Positions 1 through 8,569 of a stretch of 64,000 nucleotides of DNA are shown here, in pieces (positions within the stretch are counted from its first letter, which is position 1; each line of letters begins with the position of its first letter). Source of the stretch: Nocardia bhagyanarayanae (GTDB lineage Bacteria; Actinomycetota; Actinomycetes; Mycobacteriales; Mycobacteriaceae). Location: positions 4,960,001 to 5,024,000 of the forward strand of contig NZ_VFPG01000001.1 of assembly GCF_006716565.1 (NCBI RefSeq), given 5' to 3'. The position numbers were made by a program, and so were the translations under genes. Under the pieces are notes generated by a model. It saw only the letters and a list, made by a program, of their open reading frames with translations. It made no database searches and was not told the origin of the DNA.

Positions 1-699
1 GCTGCCGATCGAGGCCGCGATTCCTTCGGCGGCAAGGGTTTCCGCGAACCTGATCGAGGTGTATTGCGATCCCGCGTCGCTGTGATGGATCAGTCCTTCG
101 TCGACGGCGTGACCATCGTGGTCGCGCCGCCACAGCGCCATCCTCAGTGCGGTGGTGACCATAACGGTGTCCTTGATCGTGGCGGTCTGCCATCCCACGA
201 TGGAACGGGAGAAGCAGTCGATCACGAACGCCACATATACGAACCCCGACCAGGTGAGCACGTAAGTAAAGTCGGTGACCCACTTGCGATTTGGCTCGGC
301 TGCGGTGAAGTCGCGGTCGACCAGGTCCGGGGCGCGGCGATGACCGGCGCCTTTCCCTGCGATCGTGGTGCGGTGTTTGCCGCCGCGGACCACGCCCGAC
401 AGGCCTTCGTCACGCATGAGTCGGTCGACGGTGCCGATCCCGATCTGGTGGCCTTGGCGGCGCAGATACGGGGCCATCTTGCGGCGCCCATACATTCCTT
501 CGGGCGTGCCGATGGTGGCCAGCAGGGCGTCGGTCAGATAGGCGTCGGTCACTGTCCGCGCCGAGGGCGGGGCGGTTTTCCAGTTCCGATAGGTGCGTCC
601 GGCGACCTGCACGCCCTGCTCGGTGAGCACGCGGCAAATCGGATCGACCCGGTAACCCTGCGCACGCATCTGATCGATGAACTGGCAGATCAACGGCGG
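1..699 (-). CDS. IS3-family transposase OrfB (integrase core), partial at the left edge
   Basis: DDE transposase catalytic subunit, normally made as an OrfAB fusion by -1 frameshifting. Reading the minus strand in the frame one base back from OrfA gives the IS3 order: QMRAQGYRVDP, the HTH_21-type region YGRRKMAPYLRRQGHQIG, then an rve integrase core with KWVTDFTYV carrying the first catalytic Asp and HSDAGSQYTS carrying the second. The third catalytic residue (Glu) is off the window. The upstream boundary is approximate: the frame enters from OrfA, and the first internal ATG is at 669. Confidence 0.8.
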
Positions 700-1001
700 C
701 GCGGGTCGATCTCCCGCGCGAAGAAAATCGAGGCCGCTTTCAGAATCTCGTTGGCCTCCTTCAGATCTCGGACTTCTCGTTCGAGTTCTTTGATCCGCGC
801 CTGCTCGGCACTGGTCACCCCGGAAGCCTTCCCGGTGTCGACTTGGGCCTGTTTCACCCAGACACGCAGCGTCTCGGCGTGGATGCCGAGTTTCGGGGCG
901 AGCGCCTGGCAGGCGGCATACGCCGACGGATACCCGTCGATTCGATCCAGCACCATCTTCACCGCACGCTCACGCTGCTCGATCGGATAACGCTTGGGCA
1001 T
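690..1001 (-). CDS. IS3-family transposase OrfA (helix-turn-helix)
   Basis: DNA-binding subunit of the IS. The 103-residue protein starts MPKRYPIEQRERAVKMV, typical of IS3-family OrfA, has a helix-turn-helix around residues 10-50 (HAETLRVWVKQ) and ends with a leucine-zipper-like helix (ELEREVRDLKEANEIL) that mediates OrfA/OrfAB contacts in the family. I chose the ATG at 1001 because GGAGG lies nine bases upstream; the in-frame ATG at 1010 sits directly on that Shine-Dalgarno sequence. Confidence 0.85.
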   Translation of the reverse strand: MPKRYPIEQRERAVKMVLDRIDGYPSAYAACQALAPKLGIHAETLRVWVKQAQVDTGKASGVTSAEQARIKELEREVRDLKEANEILKAASIFFAREIDPRRR

Positions 1002-1031
1002 GGCCCACATCCTCCACAGAGAAGGAAGCGG

Positions 1032-1052
1032 CCGGAAAGTCGGGGCGGTTCA
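1032..1052. repeat. Putative terminal inverted repeat of the IS3-family element
   Basis: The minus strand reads TGAACCGCCCCGACTTTCC from 1052. It begins with the TG dinucleotide usual for IS3-family ends and lies about 30 bases outside the OrfA start. The partner repeat is not in the window, so this remains inferred. Confidence 0.5.
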
Positions 1053-1311
1053 GAACCCGGAAGGCCGTGATGACGATTGGCCTTCCTGACATGAAACACC
1101 TTTAGGTAGACGGCGTCGAGCCTTTCGTCTGCCGAGCGGGTGAATCGTCAGGTGTCGGTGGTCGAAGGCAAGCCTGCCAATCGCAGTGGCTACGGCCGCG
1201 TTTGCGAAACCTGCCGTCTGTTTGTGTCGCGATGACCACATGCTGTGTGTAAGGAACGATTTGGTCTGGGGTTGTGGCGAGATCGATTGTTGTGCCCTAG
1301 ATGTGAGGAGG

Positions 1312-2082
1312 TTAGAGCCACGTCTCGCCGAGATCCGTCTGTACGGCGGTGAGGAGGTGTATCTCGTGCGTGGGGTCGGTGGGGGAGATGGTGAGGGTGT
1401 AGGCGGTGGTGTTTCCGGTGTCGTCGCGTAGGCGCACGGGGGTCTCGGTGGGGCGGATGAAGGTGACGTCGATGGTGGTGTGCCAGCGTTCGCGGAACTC
1501 GGGGTTGTTGCGCAGCCGACCGAAGATCTCGCGGACCTGTAAGGAGCCGCGGAATCGGCCGGAGACGCCGCGGACGGAGGAGACCGCGATGTGGGCTTCG
1601 GCGTCATAGTCGGCGAGGACTGATCTTCCTGCACGGCTGAACACCCACACCGGCACCGATCCTTGTTCGTCGAGCCCGGGGTTGGCTGTCCGGAACAAGC
1701 CGTTGGAGAAGAGGATGGTCCAGGTCGGATCGACGTAGGCCGCGAGCACTCCCCGTCGCTCGAGGTCCAGTAGATGGGTGGCCAGCCTTGGGGATTCAAG
1801 GATTTTCGCGCGCAGTACATCGGGTGGGTCGAGGTGATGCGGGGTGCCGCGCAAGTTGTGGAGGTACTCGGCTTGCGTCGGATCGAGGCGGTAGCCGCGG
1901 ATGAGGTCATCGAGTAGCGGGGGACTGGGGGTCTTGTCGTCCCGTTCGATGTTTTTGAGGTGGCTGACGCTCACTCTTGTGTGGGCGTAGGCGGCTTCGC
2001 GCGATAGGCCGAGGTACTCGCGGATCTGGCGCAATGCCGTGCCGAGGGTAGGTGGCTGAGGTGGATGGCGTTGGTGGGTCAT
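1312..2082 (-). CDS. XRE-family transcriptional regulator with MmyB-like ligand-binding domain
   Basis: A 256-residue regulator. Residues about 10-65 form an XRE helix-turn-helix (LGTALRQIREYLGLSREAAY, then HLKNIERDDKTPSP). The rest matches the PAS-like MmyB ligand-binding domain (YVDPTWTILFSNGLFRTANP; FSRAGRSVLADYDAEAHIAV). It is divergent from the operon beginning at 2524, so it is a reasonable candidate regulator of it (inference). ATG 2082 has no close Shine-Dalgarno sequence. An in-frame GTG at 2118, just behind a G-rich stretch, would add 12 residues and is a real alternative. Confidence 0.8.
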   Translation of the reverse strand: MTHQRHPPQPPTLGTALRQIREYLGLSREAAYAHTRVSVSHLKNIERDDKTPSPPLLDDLIRGYRLDPTQAEYLHNLRGTPHHLDPPDVLRAKILESPRLATHLLDLERRGVLAAYVDPTWTILFSNGLFRTANPGLDEQGSVPVWVFSRAGRSVLADYDAEAHIAVSSVRGVSGRFRGSLQVREIFGRLRNNPEFRERWHTTIDVTFIRPTETPVRLRDDTGNTTAYTLTISPTDPTHEIHLLTAVQTDLGETWL

Positions 2083-2523
2083 CGAACGGCGGCGATGGCG
2101 AGCGGGAACACGGTGCACGGCTCCCCCCTTTCCTTTCTGATGTCTTCCATACGTGACTATCTCCGCGTTAGCATGAACGGTTGCCCCCAAGAACCTTGGT
2201 TTATTTCCTACCAGACTGGGTAGCGTGCGGCAAGCATGAAGACTGCCGGATCGCTCGATGTTAGCGACGCGCAATTACTCAACCCCGAGACGCCTTAACT
2301 GCAGCTGCGCGCTGAATCATGTTGCCGCTCAGTAGGTTTCGGAACTTCACGGAAGGGACCCTCGCAGCAACCTTTTTGTTGTGAACCCGCTGCGTAATCA
2401 ATATTTCGGGTAGGGACGTCCGAAGTGCTGGCACAATTTTGGCCCCTCGCTGGGGTGGCGCAGAGGTGCATTTCGGGCTTTGGATGGTGGGGTCCATCAA
2501 ACCGAACAAGGAAGGGATTACGG
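2083..2523. promoter_or_regulatory. Divergent intergenic region with two inverted repeats
   Basis: No convincing gene was found. The region separates the XRE regulator (minus) from the plus-strand operon and should hold both promoters. Two short perfect inverted repeats are visible: CCAAG-aac-CTTGG at 2187-2199 and CTACC-agactg-GGTAG at 2208-2223. Both lie 100-140 bases upstream of the regulator start and are candidate operators. I could not assign -10/-35 boxes with confidence. Confidence 0.4.
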
Positions 2524-2631
2524 ATGGATCCGTTCGCAATTCTCGGACTCGCCAATGGCGTTTTGTCGGCGTTGTCCAACGGCGTTTATCTCGTCGGTCA
2601 GGTGCTGTCTCTGGTGCTGCCGTTCATCTGA
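2524..2631 (+). CDS. Small hydrophobic peptide (35 aa), possible leader
   Basis: The frame encodes MDPFAILGLANGVLSALS followed by NGVYLVGQVLSLVLPFI, a strongly apolar peptide with no charge after Asp2, likely membrane-associated. The Shine-Dalgarno sequence GAAGGG lies about eight bases before ATG 2524. It is the first plus-strand gene after the divergent regulator and is followed 18 bases later by a perfect 11-bp hairpin. It could be an independent small membrane protein, a toxin-like peptide or an attenuation leader; the sequence does not decide. No family was recognised. Confidence 0.5.
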   Translation: MDPFAILGLANGVLSALSNGVYLVGQVLSLVLPFI

Positions 2632-2649
2632 TCGCACCGCGCTGGGAGT

Positions 2650-2683
2650 GGTCTCCTAGCTGCGAAGATGTGGCTAGGAGACC
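2650..2683 (+). terminator. Strong stem-loop downstream of the 35-aa peptide gene
   Basis: GGTCTCCTAGC at 2650-2660 pairs perfectly with GCTAGGAGACC at 2673-2683 around a 12-nt loop. There is no T-run, as is common for actinobacterial terminators. It lies between the peptide gene and the exported protein at 2763, so it may terminate or attenuate transcription into the operon. Confidence 0.65.
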
Positions 2684-2762
2684 GCGTGGCCGTGCGTTGT
2701 CGGCCGAGTCATTCCAGCAAATTACCGTGGTTTTTCCTCCTTCATCGAAGGGTCTACTTGGC

Positions 2763-3695
2763 ATGCCGAAATCGAGAAATTGCGCCCCAACGGGCTTCCC
2801 ATTACGAGCGCGGTATTCGTCCGGTCGGGCGGGCGCGGGGCGGCATCGGGTGAGCGCGAGCATAAGGCGTGGCGGCCGGGCGTTGGTGGCGGGCGCAGTG
2901 CCGGTGGTGGTGATCCTGTCGGCAGGCGCGGCAGAGGCCGCCGCACCCGCCGGGGTGATCGCCGACCAGCCGGGCGTCACGGGCCCCGCGCAGCCGGGGA
3001 CCGTCCCGCCGGCACCGCAGCAGCCGGTGCCGGATCCGGAACCTGCTGCGCCGCAACCTGCTCCGCCGGTGTACTACGTGCAGCCGCCGGAGGTGCGTAA
3101 CGCGGCGCCGAGCCGCCCCGCGCCCCGGGTGGATGTCCCCGCGCCGCCGATTCGGATCGAGGAGCTGCACCTGCCGGAGCCGGTCGCACCGGTTGCGCCG
3201 ATCGAAGCGCCGCCGAATGTGATCCGGGTTGGGCAGTGGCAGACGCCGAGCCCGGAATGGTTGCCGCCGGAGTGCCGAGACCTGATCAACAACACTGCCG
3301 CCGGACTCGAGGCGCAGGTCGCCACCGCGCTGGACAGCGTCGGGATCCCGGCCGGGCGTTCTGACCGAGTGTCGGGCGCCACACTGGCTGGCGCCGGAAT
3401 CGGCGGCGCGGCAGGCGCGGTCGTAGCTGGTACGCCGGTCGCGGCGGCCGGAGCGGTCGTTGGCGGGTTGATCGGTGGAACCATCGGCGGGATCGCGGGA
3501 GCTGCGCTGGGAACGGTAGTGCCGGTACCTGTGATCGGCACTGTCACCAGCGGTGTCGCCGGAACCGCGATCGGCGCGGCCGCTGGTGCTGCGGCGGGGG
3601 CCGCGGTCGTGGGTGTGCCCGCCGCGGCGATGGGTGCGGTGGCTGGAGGAACGGTGGGCGCGGGCTTTGGCGCCGGGGTGGGAGTGGGCCAGTGA
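2763..3695 (+). CDS. Exported Pro/Ala-rich protein with Gly/Ala-rich membrane-like C-terminal domain
   Basis: A 310-residue unrecognised protein. A basic N-terminus is followed by a hydrophobic segment ending in AAEAAA (residues about 36-60), which looks like a signal peptide. Residues about 65-150 are Pro-rich (QPVPDPEPAAPQPAPPVYYV). A short conserved-looking stretch (SPEWLPPECRDLINN) follows, then about 120 residues of Gly/Ala/Val repeats resembling glycine-zipper membrane segments. ATG 2763 has GAAGGG 13 bases upstream; the GTG at 2850 starts closer to the signal peptide and could be the true start. Its stop overlaps the cutinase start at 3692, so it is translationally coupled to a secreted hydrolase and probably acts at the cell envelope. 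Confidence 0.65.
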   Translation: MPKSRNCAPTGFPLRARYSSGRAGAGRHRVSASIRRGGRALVAGAVPVVVILSAGAAEAAAPAGVIADQPGVTGPAQPGTVPPAPQQPVPDPEPAAPQPAPPVYYVQPPEVRNAAPSRPAPRVDVPAPPIRIEELHLPEPVAPVAPIEAPPNVIRVGQWQTPSPEWLPPECRDLINNTAAGLEAQVATALDSVGIPAGRSDRVSGATLAGAGIGGAAGAVVAGTPVAAAGAVVGGLIGGTIGGIAGAALGTVVPVPVIGTVTSGVAGTAIGAAAGAAAGAAVVGVPAAAMGAVAGGTVGAGFGAGVGVGQ

Positions 3696-4921
3696 CCACG
3701 ATGAGAGGCAGGCGTATCGCTGCCGCTGCCGCGGCGACGGTGTGCGGCACCGTCGCGGCGAACGTCATGCTCGGCGCGTCGACCGCGTGGTCTGTGCCGA
3801 TCGGTCCGGGCTGCCCAGCGCTGTATGTGATTGGTGTCCAAGGAACGGGTCAGTCGGCACCGAACGCTGACCCGCTGGCCGACACCGGGGTCGTGGGCGC
3901 GCTGATCGCGCCTGTGGTCTCTGCGGTGCCGCATCTAGTGCAGCGCAGCTACATTCCCTACGGCGCCGGTTTCGGCGGCATCGTGCCCGGCGGCGGTCCT
4001 GACCCTTATGTGGCGTCGGTGACCGACGGGCGTACCAAGCTCGACGCCGCAGCCGCCGAGATCGTTGCGGCCTGCCCGTCGACGCTGATCGCCGCGGTCG
4101 GGTTTTCCCAGGGGGCGCAGGCAGTGTCGAGTTTCGCGCGCGACGTGGGTGCGGGAGCCGGGCCGGTCCCTGCGGACAAGATCGCGGGGGTCGCGCTCTA
4201 CTCAAACCCGGATCGGGCACCCGGCGCGGGTGTGCTCCCGGGCCGACCCGGCCAACTGACGCCGGACCCGGCACCCGGAACGGCCGGCGCCGCGATTGCG
4301 GGGGTGCGGATCGCGAACCCGCCGGCGGCGGGAAGTGGAATCGCCGGTGCCGCCGATTTCGGAGCGTTGACCGGACGTGTGGCCGACATCTGCACCGACG
4401 GCGATCTGGCCTGCTCGGCACCGGACCGGGCCGCGGTCTTGCGATTCGCTGCGATCATCGGCGCCCAGGCCGATCTGGCTAACCCGCTGGCCGCGCTGGG
4501 CTCGATCAACGCCAGCTTGTCGGGGGCACTCGGGGAGGCATGGAACACAGTGCTGGCCAACGATTTCCGCGTCGGCCACGGGGTGGTGGACTATGCTCCG
4601 ACCGCGAGCCTGGCGCAGCGACTGATCGAGGCCGCCGATCCGCGGATCACCCCTGCCGACCCAGGGCTCGCAGCGGCGCGCTGGGGCGAGATCATCGCAG
4701 CGATCACGGTGAACCCCCTAGAACTCGGCAAGCTGTTTGGTCAGCTGGCCGGTGCGTGGGGTCAGCTGGCCGACGACAACGCCGACCTGGTCAATCCGCT
4801 CATTTGGGCGCGCTACCTTGACACGGTCAATCGGCACAACAACTACGCGCTCGGCCAACTGGACTCGGGCATCGCTTGGTTGATCGCGCTGGCCCACGAC
4901 CTCGCCGGGAGTCGGCGATGA
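3692..4921 (+). CDS. Cutinase-family secreted esterase
   Basis: Cutinase/Culp family serine esterases hydrolyse esters outside the cell. The 409-residue precursor has an N-terminal signal segment (residues 1-34, ending STAWS). Catalytic landmarks are intact: nucleophile motif GFSQG at 137-141 (Ser139), the Cys-bracketed CTDGDLAC with Asp238, and His296 in VGHGVVDY. The C-terminal extension of about 110 residues exceeds a minimal cutinase. GTG 3692 overlaps the previous stop; ATG 3701 is an alternative. It is coupled by ATGA to the lipase-like gene at 4918. Of the four hydrolase-fold proteins in this region it alone clearly keeps the serine. Confidence 0.85.
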   Translation: MTTMRGRRIAAAAAATVCGTVAANVMLGASTAWSVPIGPGCPALYVIGVQGTGQSAPNADPLADTGVVGALIAPVVSAVPHLVQRSYIPYGAGFGGIVPGGGPDPYVASVTDGRTKLDAAAAEIVAACPSTLIAAVGFSQGAQAVSSFARDVGAGAGPVPADKIAGVALYSNPDRAPGAGVLPGRPGQLTPDPAPGTAGAAIAGVRIANPPAAGSGIAGAADFGALTGRVADICTDGDLACSAPDRAAVLRFAAIIGAQADLANPLAALGSINASLSGALGEAWNTVLANDFRVGHGVVDYAPTASLAQRLIEAADPRITPADPGLAAARWGEIIAAITVNPLELGKLFGQLAGAWGQLADDNADLVNPLIWARYLDTVNRHNNYALGQLDSGIAWLIALAHDLAGSRR

Positions 4922-6030
4922 ACGATGTGGCCGACGAGTTCTACCGGGGGCCGATCCTGGATTACGAGATCCGGCGCGGAGAACTGCTGCGCCGCCGCCG
5001 CGTCCGAGTTCCCCAGCTCGACGGCGGGGTCGCAGAAGCGTGGCAGATCGTCTACGCCTCCAGGTCGGCGTTCGGCGCCGCGATCGCAGCCTCGGGCATC
5101 GTGATAGCACCCGACCAGAAGCAAACGCCGACGGCAATCCTGGTGTACTGCCCGGCGTTCCACGGGCTCGGTGGCACAGAGAACGCGCCCTCACAGCGCT
5201 TGGCGGCGGGCACCGCACTCGACACCGAAGCGATTGGGGCGGCGCTCGAACGCGGATGGGTCGTGGTGGTCCCCGACGGCCAAGGCATGGGATTGACCGG
5301 CCTGGGTCCGATGCGATTCCTGGCCCGAGCGGCCGGTGCTCGCGCCGCGCTGGACGCGATTCGCGCAGTCGGGGGCCTGCAGGACGTGGACTGGCCGCCG
5401 CTGCCAGCGCTGGCATGGGGGTACGCCGACGGCGGACGGACCGCCGTGTCGGTCGCCGAGCACCGGACACGCTACGCACCCGAAGTCGACCTACGTGGCG
5501 TTGCTGCCGGAGCGGTGGTCAGCGACCTGCGGGACCTGGTGCAGACCCACGATGGCGGCCCGTGGTCGGGGCTTGGCTTGGCCGGGATGGTTGGTCTGTC
5601 TCGCGCCTACAGCCACCTGCCGCTGCGGCACATCCTGTCTGCAGCGGGCTATGAGGCGGTCGAGGCCGCCGAGCATCTGGGCGTCGAAGACATCCGCCGC
5701 AGTTTCCCCGCACCGCTGGACCACTGGTGTGTGCGACCGGATCCGTGGAACGACCCACTGTGGCGCTACGTCCTCGAATCCGAACGCACTGCCCACGAAT
5801 CGGCACCGCAGGTTCCGGTCCACCTGTATCACGGCACCGAAGACGTCCTGGTGCCGATCACCCAGGGCCGCAATCTCTTCGGCGCCTACCGCGCGATGGC
5901 GGTGGACCTGAGCTGGCGCGAATACACCACCGGTCACGCCCGCGCGGCCCGCGCCGGACAACCCGAAGCTCTCGCCCAGCTGGAGGCGTTCCTGCACCGC
6001 AAACCCCGCGACGCGGGCCGAGCTACCTGA
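4918..6030 (+). CDS. Secretory-lipase-like alpha/beta-hydrolase lacking the nucleophile serine
   Basis: A 370-residue protein resembling the LIP secretory lipase family by its order of motifs: VYCPAFHGLGGTENAPSQ, VVVVPDGQGMGLTG, a nucleophile-elbow position, then Asp309 (HGTEDVLVP) and His340 (YTTGHARAAR). At the elbow the sequence is GYADGG, so the expected serine is Ala170. No N-terminal signal peptide is visible, unlike family members that are exported. With Ser lost and Asp/His retained it is probably a non-catalytic, binding or structural relative (inference). The start overlaps the cutinase stop (ATGA). Confidence 0.7.
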   Translation: MNDVADEFYRGPILDYEIRRGELLRRRRVRVPQLDGGVAEAWQIVYASRSAFGAAIAASGIVIAPDQKQTPTAILVYCPAFHGLGGTENAPSQRLAAGTALDTEAIGAALERGWVVVVPDGQGMGLTGLGPMRFLARAAGARAALDAIRAVGGLQDVDWPPLPALAWGYADGGRTAVSVAEHRTRYAPEVDLRGVAAGAVVSDLRDLVQTHDGGPWSGLGLAGMVGLSRAYSHLPLRHILSAAGYEAVEAAEHLGVEDIRRSFPAPLDHWCVRPDPWNDPLWRYVLESERTAHESAPQVPVHLYHGTEDVLVPITQGRNLFGAYRAMAVDLSWREYTTGHARAARAGQPEALAQLEAFLHRKPRDAGRAT

Positions 6031-6035
6031 ATCGG

Positions 6036-6073
6036 CCCCGCCCGGCCACCACCGGGAATCGAGTCGGGCGGGG
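6036..6073 (+). terminator. GC-rich hairpin after the lipase-like gene
   Basis: CCCCGCCCG (6036-6044) pairs perfectly with CGGGCGGGG (6065-6073) five bases after the stop at 6030. No U-tract follows. It is probably a terminator or transcript-processing structure separating the first three genes from the gene at 6129. Confidence 0.55.
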
Positions 6074-6128
6074 TCACACCACGCCACAACACACCGTCCC
6101 TGACCATCCATGGAAGACGTGCAAGGCC

Positions 6129-7709
6129 ATGCAGCACAAATTCGTTCATCCGCGACGGAGTATCGGCCGCCGTGTCTGGCTCGCGGCCGTGCTCACCGCC
6201 GCGACGCTGGTGGGGGCTGTGAGTACAGCTGTGGCCGAGCCGGACCGATCAACCCCTCTGAGCGCGACGTGCCCGTTGCTATACGCGCTCGGTGTCCAGG
6301 GCACCGAGGAGTCCTCACCTGATGCATCAGTCGGGGTGGACACCGGTGTCCTCGGGCTGGTGCTGGGCCCGCTGAAGTCGGGCACCGATCGTGTCGAACG
6401 CGCCTACGTGCCATACGGATACGACGACTCCATGAAGCGATTGCCCTACGAAGAGGCGGCCGCGGCGGCCGAGGAGCGCCTCGAGCAGATGGCGAACGAA
6501 ATTCTCGAGCGGTGCTCGGACACCCGGATCGCCGCTGTCGGATACGCCCACGGCGCGCCCCCGGTGCAGCGGTGGGCCCACCGCGTCGGTGCGAGCCAAT
6601 CCCGCGTCCCCGCCGACCGGGTAGCGGCCGTGGCACTGCTGGCCAATCCCGATCGCGCACCACGAACACCGGTGCTGCCGGGTCGGCCGAACGCCACGAC
6701 ACCGGCCGCGGTGCCCGGAACCGCCGGTGCGGCGGTAGGCGCCATCACCCTGCTCGGTTCGGCGACCACCGGTGCCGGAATCACCGCGACCGCCTCATCG
6801 GCCGCCGCGACGGCGACCGGGTACGGGGCACTGACGGGCAGGGTAGGGGACTGGTGCGCCGCCGGAGACGCCACCTGCGACACGCCACCGCAGTCTCCGC
6901 TGGCTGCCACCGTGGCCAACATCGCCGCCCGCTCGAACCTCGGTGACCCGATCGCCGCGATCACCACCATCGCGCAAGCCCTCGCCTCGACCACATTCAC
7001 CGCAGCGACCACCGTGATCAACGAGGACCTGCACGGCACGACCCTCGACGAGCTGACCTACCAACCACAAGCCAGCCTCGGGCAGCGGCTCGTCGAGGCG
7101 TCGAACCCGGACACCCCCGCGCCTGAAGGCCGCGACGTGCTGGCCGCCTTGGCGAAACTCGGCGGCATCGGATTCCACGCCGTTGTCGCCGTCGCGCGGG
7201 AAGTGCTGACCCCGGCCACCATCGCCGAACTCGCGACCGTCGGCATGGCCAGCCCATGGGCGGCCGTCGGCGCGCTGGGCGCGAAAGTCGCTGGCGCGGT
7301 GGCGAACCTGGTACCACCACAAACCGCGTCGCGATGGATCAACGACACGTTCGAGGCGATCACCTCCACGGTCACCGATCCCGGTGAGTTGTATGCGCTC
7401 GCTGGGACCGCCCGCTACAGCGACACCCACGGCCGCACCGGTGCCTACCGCCGCACCCCGGCCACACCCGACGGCGACTCCACCCTGACCACAGTGACCA
7501 ATTGGCTCGCCGCCGCCGCGGACGACCTCGCTGCGGCTACGCCGACCACCAAAACACCGGTTACCCGAACCACAACCGCCGTCCCGAACTCGACCGGCCC
7601 GCGCGGCAGCAGCACTCGCACGCCACCGGCACCGCGACCCGACACACCCACACCAGGAATGACGAGCGGCGCGAGGACATCGACCTCCGGCACCGATGCC
7701 GGACCCTGA
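6129..7709 (+). CDS. Exported cutinase-like protein with Ser-to-Ala change and Thr/Pro-rich tail
   Basis: A 526-residue precursor with signal peptide (VWLAAVLTAATLVG, cleavage likely after AVA at 36) and a cutinase fold homologous to the gene at 3692: LYALGVQGTEESSP, Cys243-AAGDAT-Cys250 with Asp247, and His302. The nucleophile motif is GYAHG at 138-142, with Ala140 in place of serine, so esterase activity is unlikely. The last 65 or so residues are Thr/Pro/Ser-rich, like a wall-spanning or glycosylated linker. It looks like a diverged duplicate of the 3692 cutinase kept for a non-enzymatic envelope role (inference). ATG 6129 is preceded by a weak GGAAGAC. Confidence 0.7.
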   Translation: MQHKFVHPRRSIGRRVWLAAVLTAATLVGAVSTAVAEPDRSTPLSATCPLLYALGVQGTEESSPDASVGVDTGVLGLVLGPLKSGTDRVERAYVPYGYDDSMKRLPYEEAAAAAEERLEQMANEILERCSDTRIAAVGYAHGAPPVQRWAHRVGASQSRVPADRVAAVALLANPDRAPRTPVLPGRPNATTPAAVPGTAGAAVGAITLLGSATTGAGITATASSAAATATGYGALTGRVGDWCAAGDATCDTPPQSPLAATVANIAARSNLGDPIAAITTIAQALASTTFTAATTVINEDLHGTTLDELTYQPQASLGQRLVEASNPDTPAPEGRDVLAALAKLGGIGFHAVVAVAREVLTPATIAELATVGMASPWAAVGALGAKVAGAVANLVPPQTASRWINDTFEAITSTVTDPGELYALAGTARYSDTHGRTGAYRRTPATPDGDSTLTTVTNWLAAAADDLAAATPTTKTPVTRTTTAVPNSTGPRGSSTRTPPAPRPDTPTPGMTSGARTSTSGTDAGP

Positions 7710-7711
7710 GC

Positions 7712-7799
7712 CCCTTCGGGCGCACGCGCGCCTGTCATCCAGCACTCTTACCCAGCCGTGCTGGCTGACCCTCTATCCCTTGACGCGTCGCCCGAAGGG
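7712..7799 (+). promoter_or_regulatory. Nested inverted repeats in the leader of the conjugation operon
   Basis: CCCTTCGGGCG at 7712-7722 is an exact inverted copy of CGCCCGAAGGG at 7789-7799. Inside, CCAGCAC (7739-7745) pairs with GTGCTGG (7758-7764). The RNA could fold as a long stem enclosing a hairpin just upstream of the strong ribosome-binding site at 7827-7837. Possible roles are termination of the preceding gene or control of the operon leader; neither is shown. Confidence 0.45.
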
Positions 7800-7842
7800 C
7801 CCGGACCACCACCACAACGCACCGCCGAAGGAGGTGACGACC

Positions 7843-8565
7843 ATGAGCGACAACCCGTCCCCCCGCCCCGAGGACGCCCACGGCTGGCAATGGCTCGACA
7901 CCGTCGATCCCGTTGCGGCACAACCGATCAACCACCTCAGCGAATCCGTCGACCGACGCGAGTCCGACCCTTGGCAGTGGCTCGGTGAGAACCCGCACCC
8001 CCAGCCCACCGCCACATCAGCTCCGCGGGCCTGGCACCGCGGCCGGGCGAGGGTGATCGCGGCTGCACTGGGCACGACCGCCGTAATCGGCGCCGTCGCG
8101 GTGACCCTCACCGACGTACCTGACTCCGAATCCAGCGGCGCATCCGCACCAACCACCCTGGCAGCCATCACCCAACCGTCGACGACAACCGGGCCGAGGG
8201 CTCCCGCCTGCACCGGCCTGGACGCCCCTGTGGTAACCGACACGGACAGCGCCGACACCGACCTTCCCGGAGCGATCGCGGCCTTCCAATACGCCTACTA
8301 CGCGCGCCGCGACGCGGGCGCCGCACTGGCCGTGGTCACCGAGGACGCCGGACTGGACCCCGCAGCGCTCGCCGACGCTGTCGCGGCGATCCCCGCCGGG
8401 ACGACGCACTGTGTCGGCATCACACCGATCACCGCGACCGCGGCCCAGGTGCATCTGGTCGAACTGCACCTCGACGGCCGCCGCCTGGACTACCTCCAAC
8501 TCGTCAACGGCCGCCCCGCCGAACCCGGCCCACGGACCCTGATCACGAACATCCAGAGGCGGTGA
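7843..8565 (+). CDS. Membrane-anchored NTF2/VirB8-like conjugation protein
   Basis: A 240-residue protein: about 55 cytoplasmic residues with a duplicated DxWQWL-type motif (HGWQWLDTVD, SDPWQWLGENP), one transmembrane helix (VIAAALGTTAVIGAVAVTL), a Ser/Thr/Pro linker and an extracytoplasmic domain (GAIAAFQYAYYARRDA to the end) with the compact alpha/beta pattern of VirB8/NTF2-like domains in Gram-positive T4SS. ATG 7843 has an excellent Shine-Dalgarno sequence (AAGGAGGTGA). First gene of the long coupled operon. The VirB8-like role is inferred from architecture and context. Confidence 0.6.
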   Translation: MSDNPSPRPEDAHGWQWLDTVDPVAAQPINHLSESVDRRESDPWQWLGENPHPQPTATSAPRAWHRGRARVIAAALGTTAVIGAVAVTLTDVPDSESSGASAPTTLAAITQPSTTTGPRAPACTGLDAPVVTDTDSADTDLPGAIAAFQYAYYARRDAGAALAVVTEDAGLDPAALADAVAAIPAGTTHCVGITPITATAAQVHLVELHLDGRRLDYLQLVNGRPAEPGPRTLITNIQRR

Positions 8566-8569
8566 AGTG

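Larger units (their letters stand above)
1..1052 (-). mobile_element. IS3-family insertion sequence, 5' part (truncated by window edge)
   Basis: Two overlapping minus-strand reading frames have the organisation of IS3-family elements: a small helix-turn-helix OrfA followed in the -1 frame by a DDE integrase OrfB. The upstream terminus is inferred at about 1052, where the minus strand starts TGAACCGCCCCGACTTTCC, a terminal-repeat-like sequence. The other end lies beyond the left edge, so neither the second inverted repeat nor the target duplication can be seen. Confidence 0.85.

Noticed and set aside
1050..1910. 286-codon minus-strand frame overlapping the MmyB-type regulator
   Set aside because: Shifted frame of the same region; Ser/Pro/Thr-rich shadow, while the regulator frame has clear helix-turn-helix and ligand domains.
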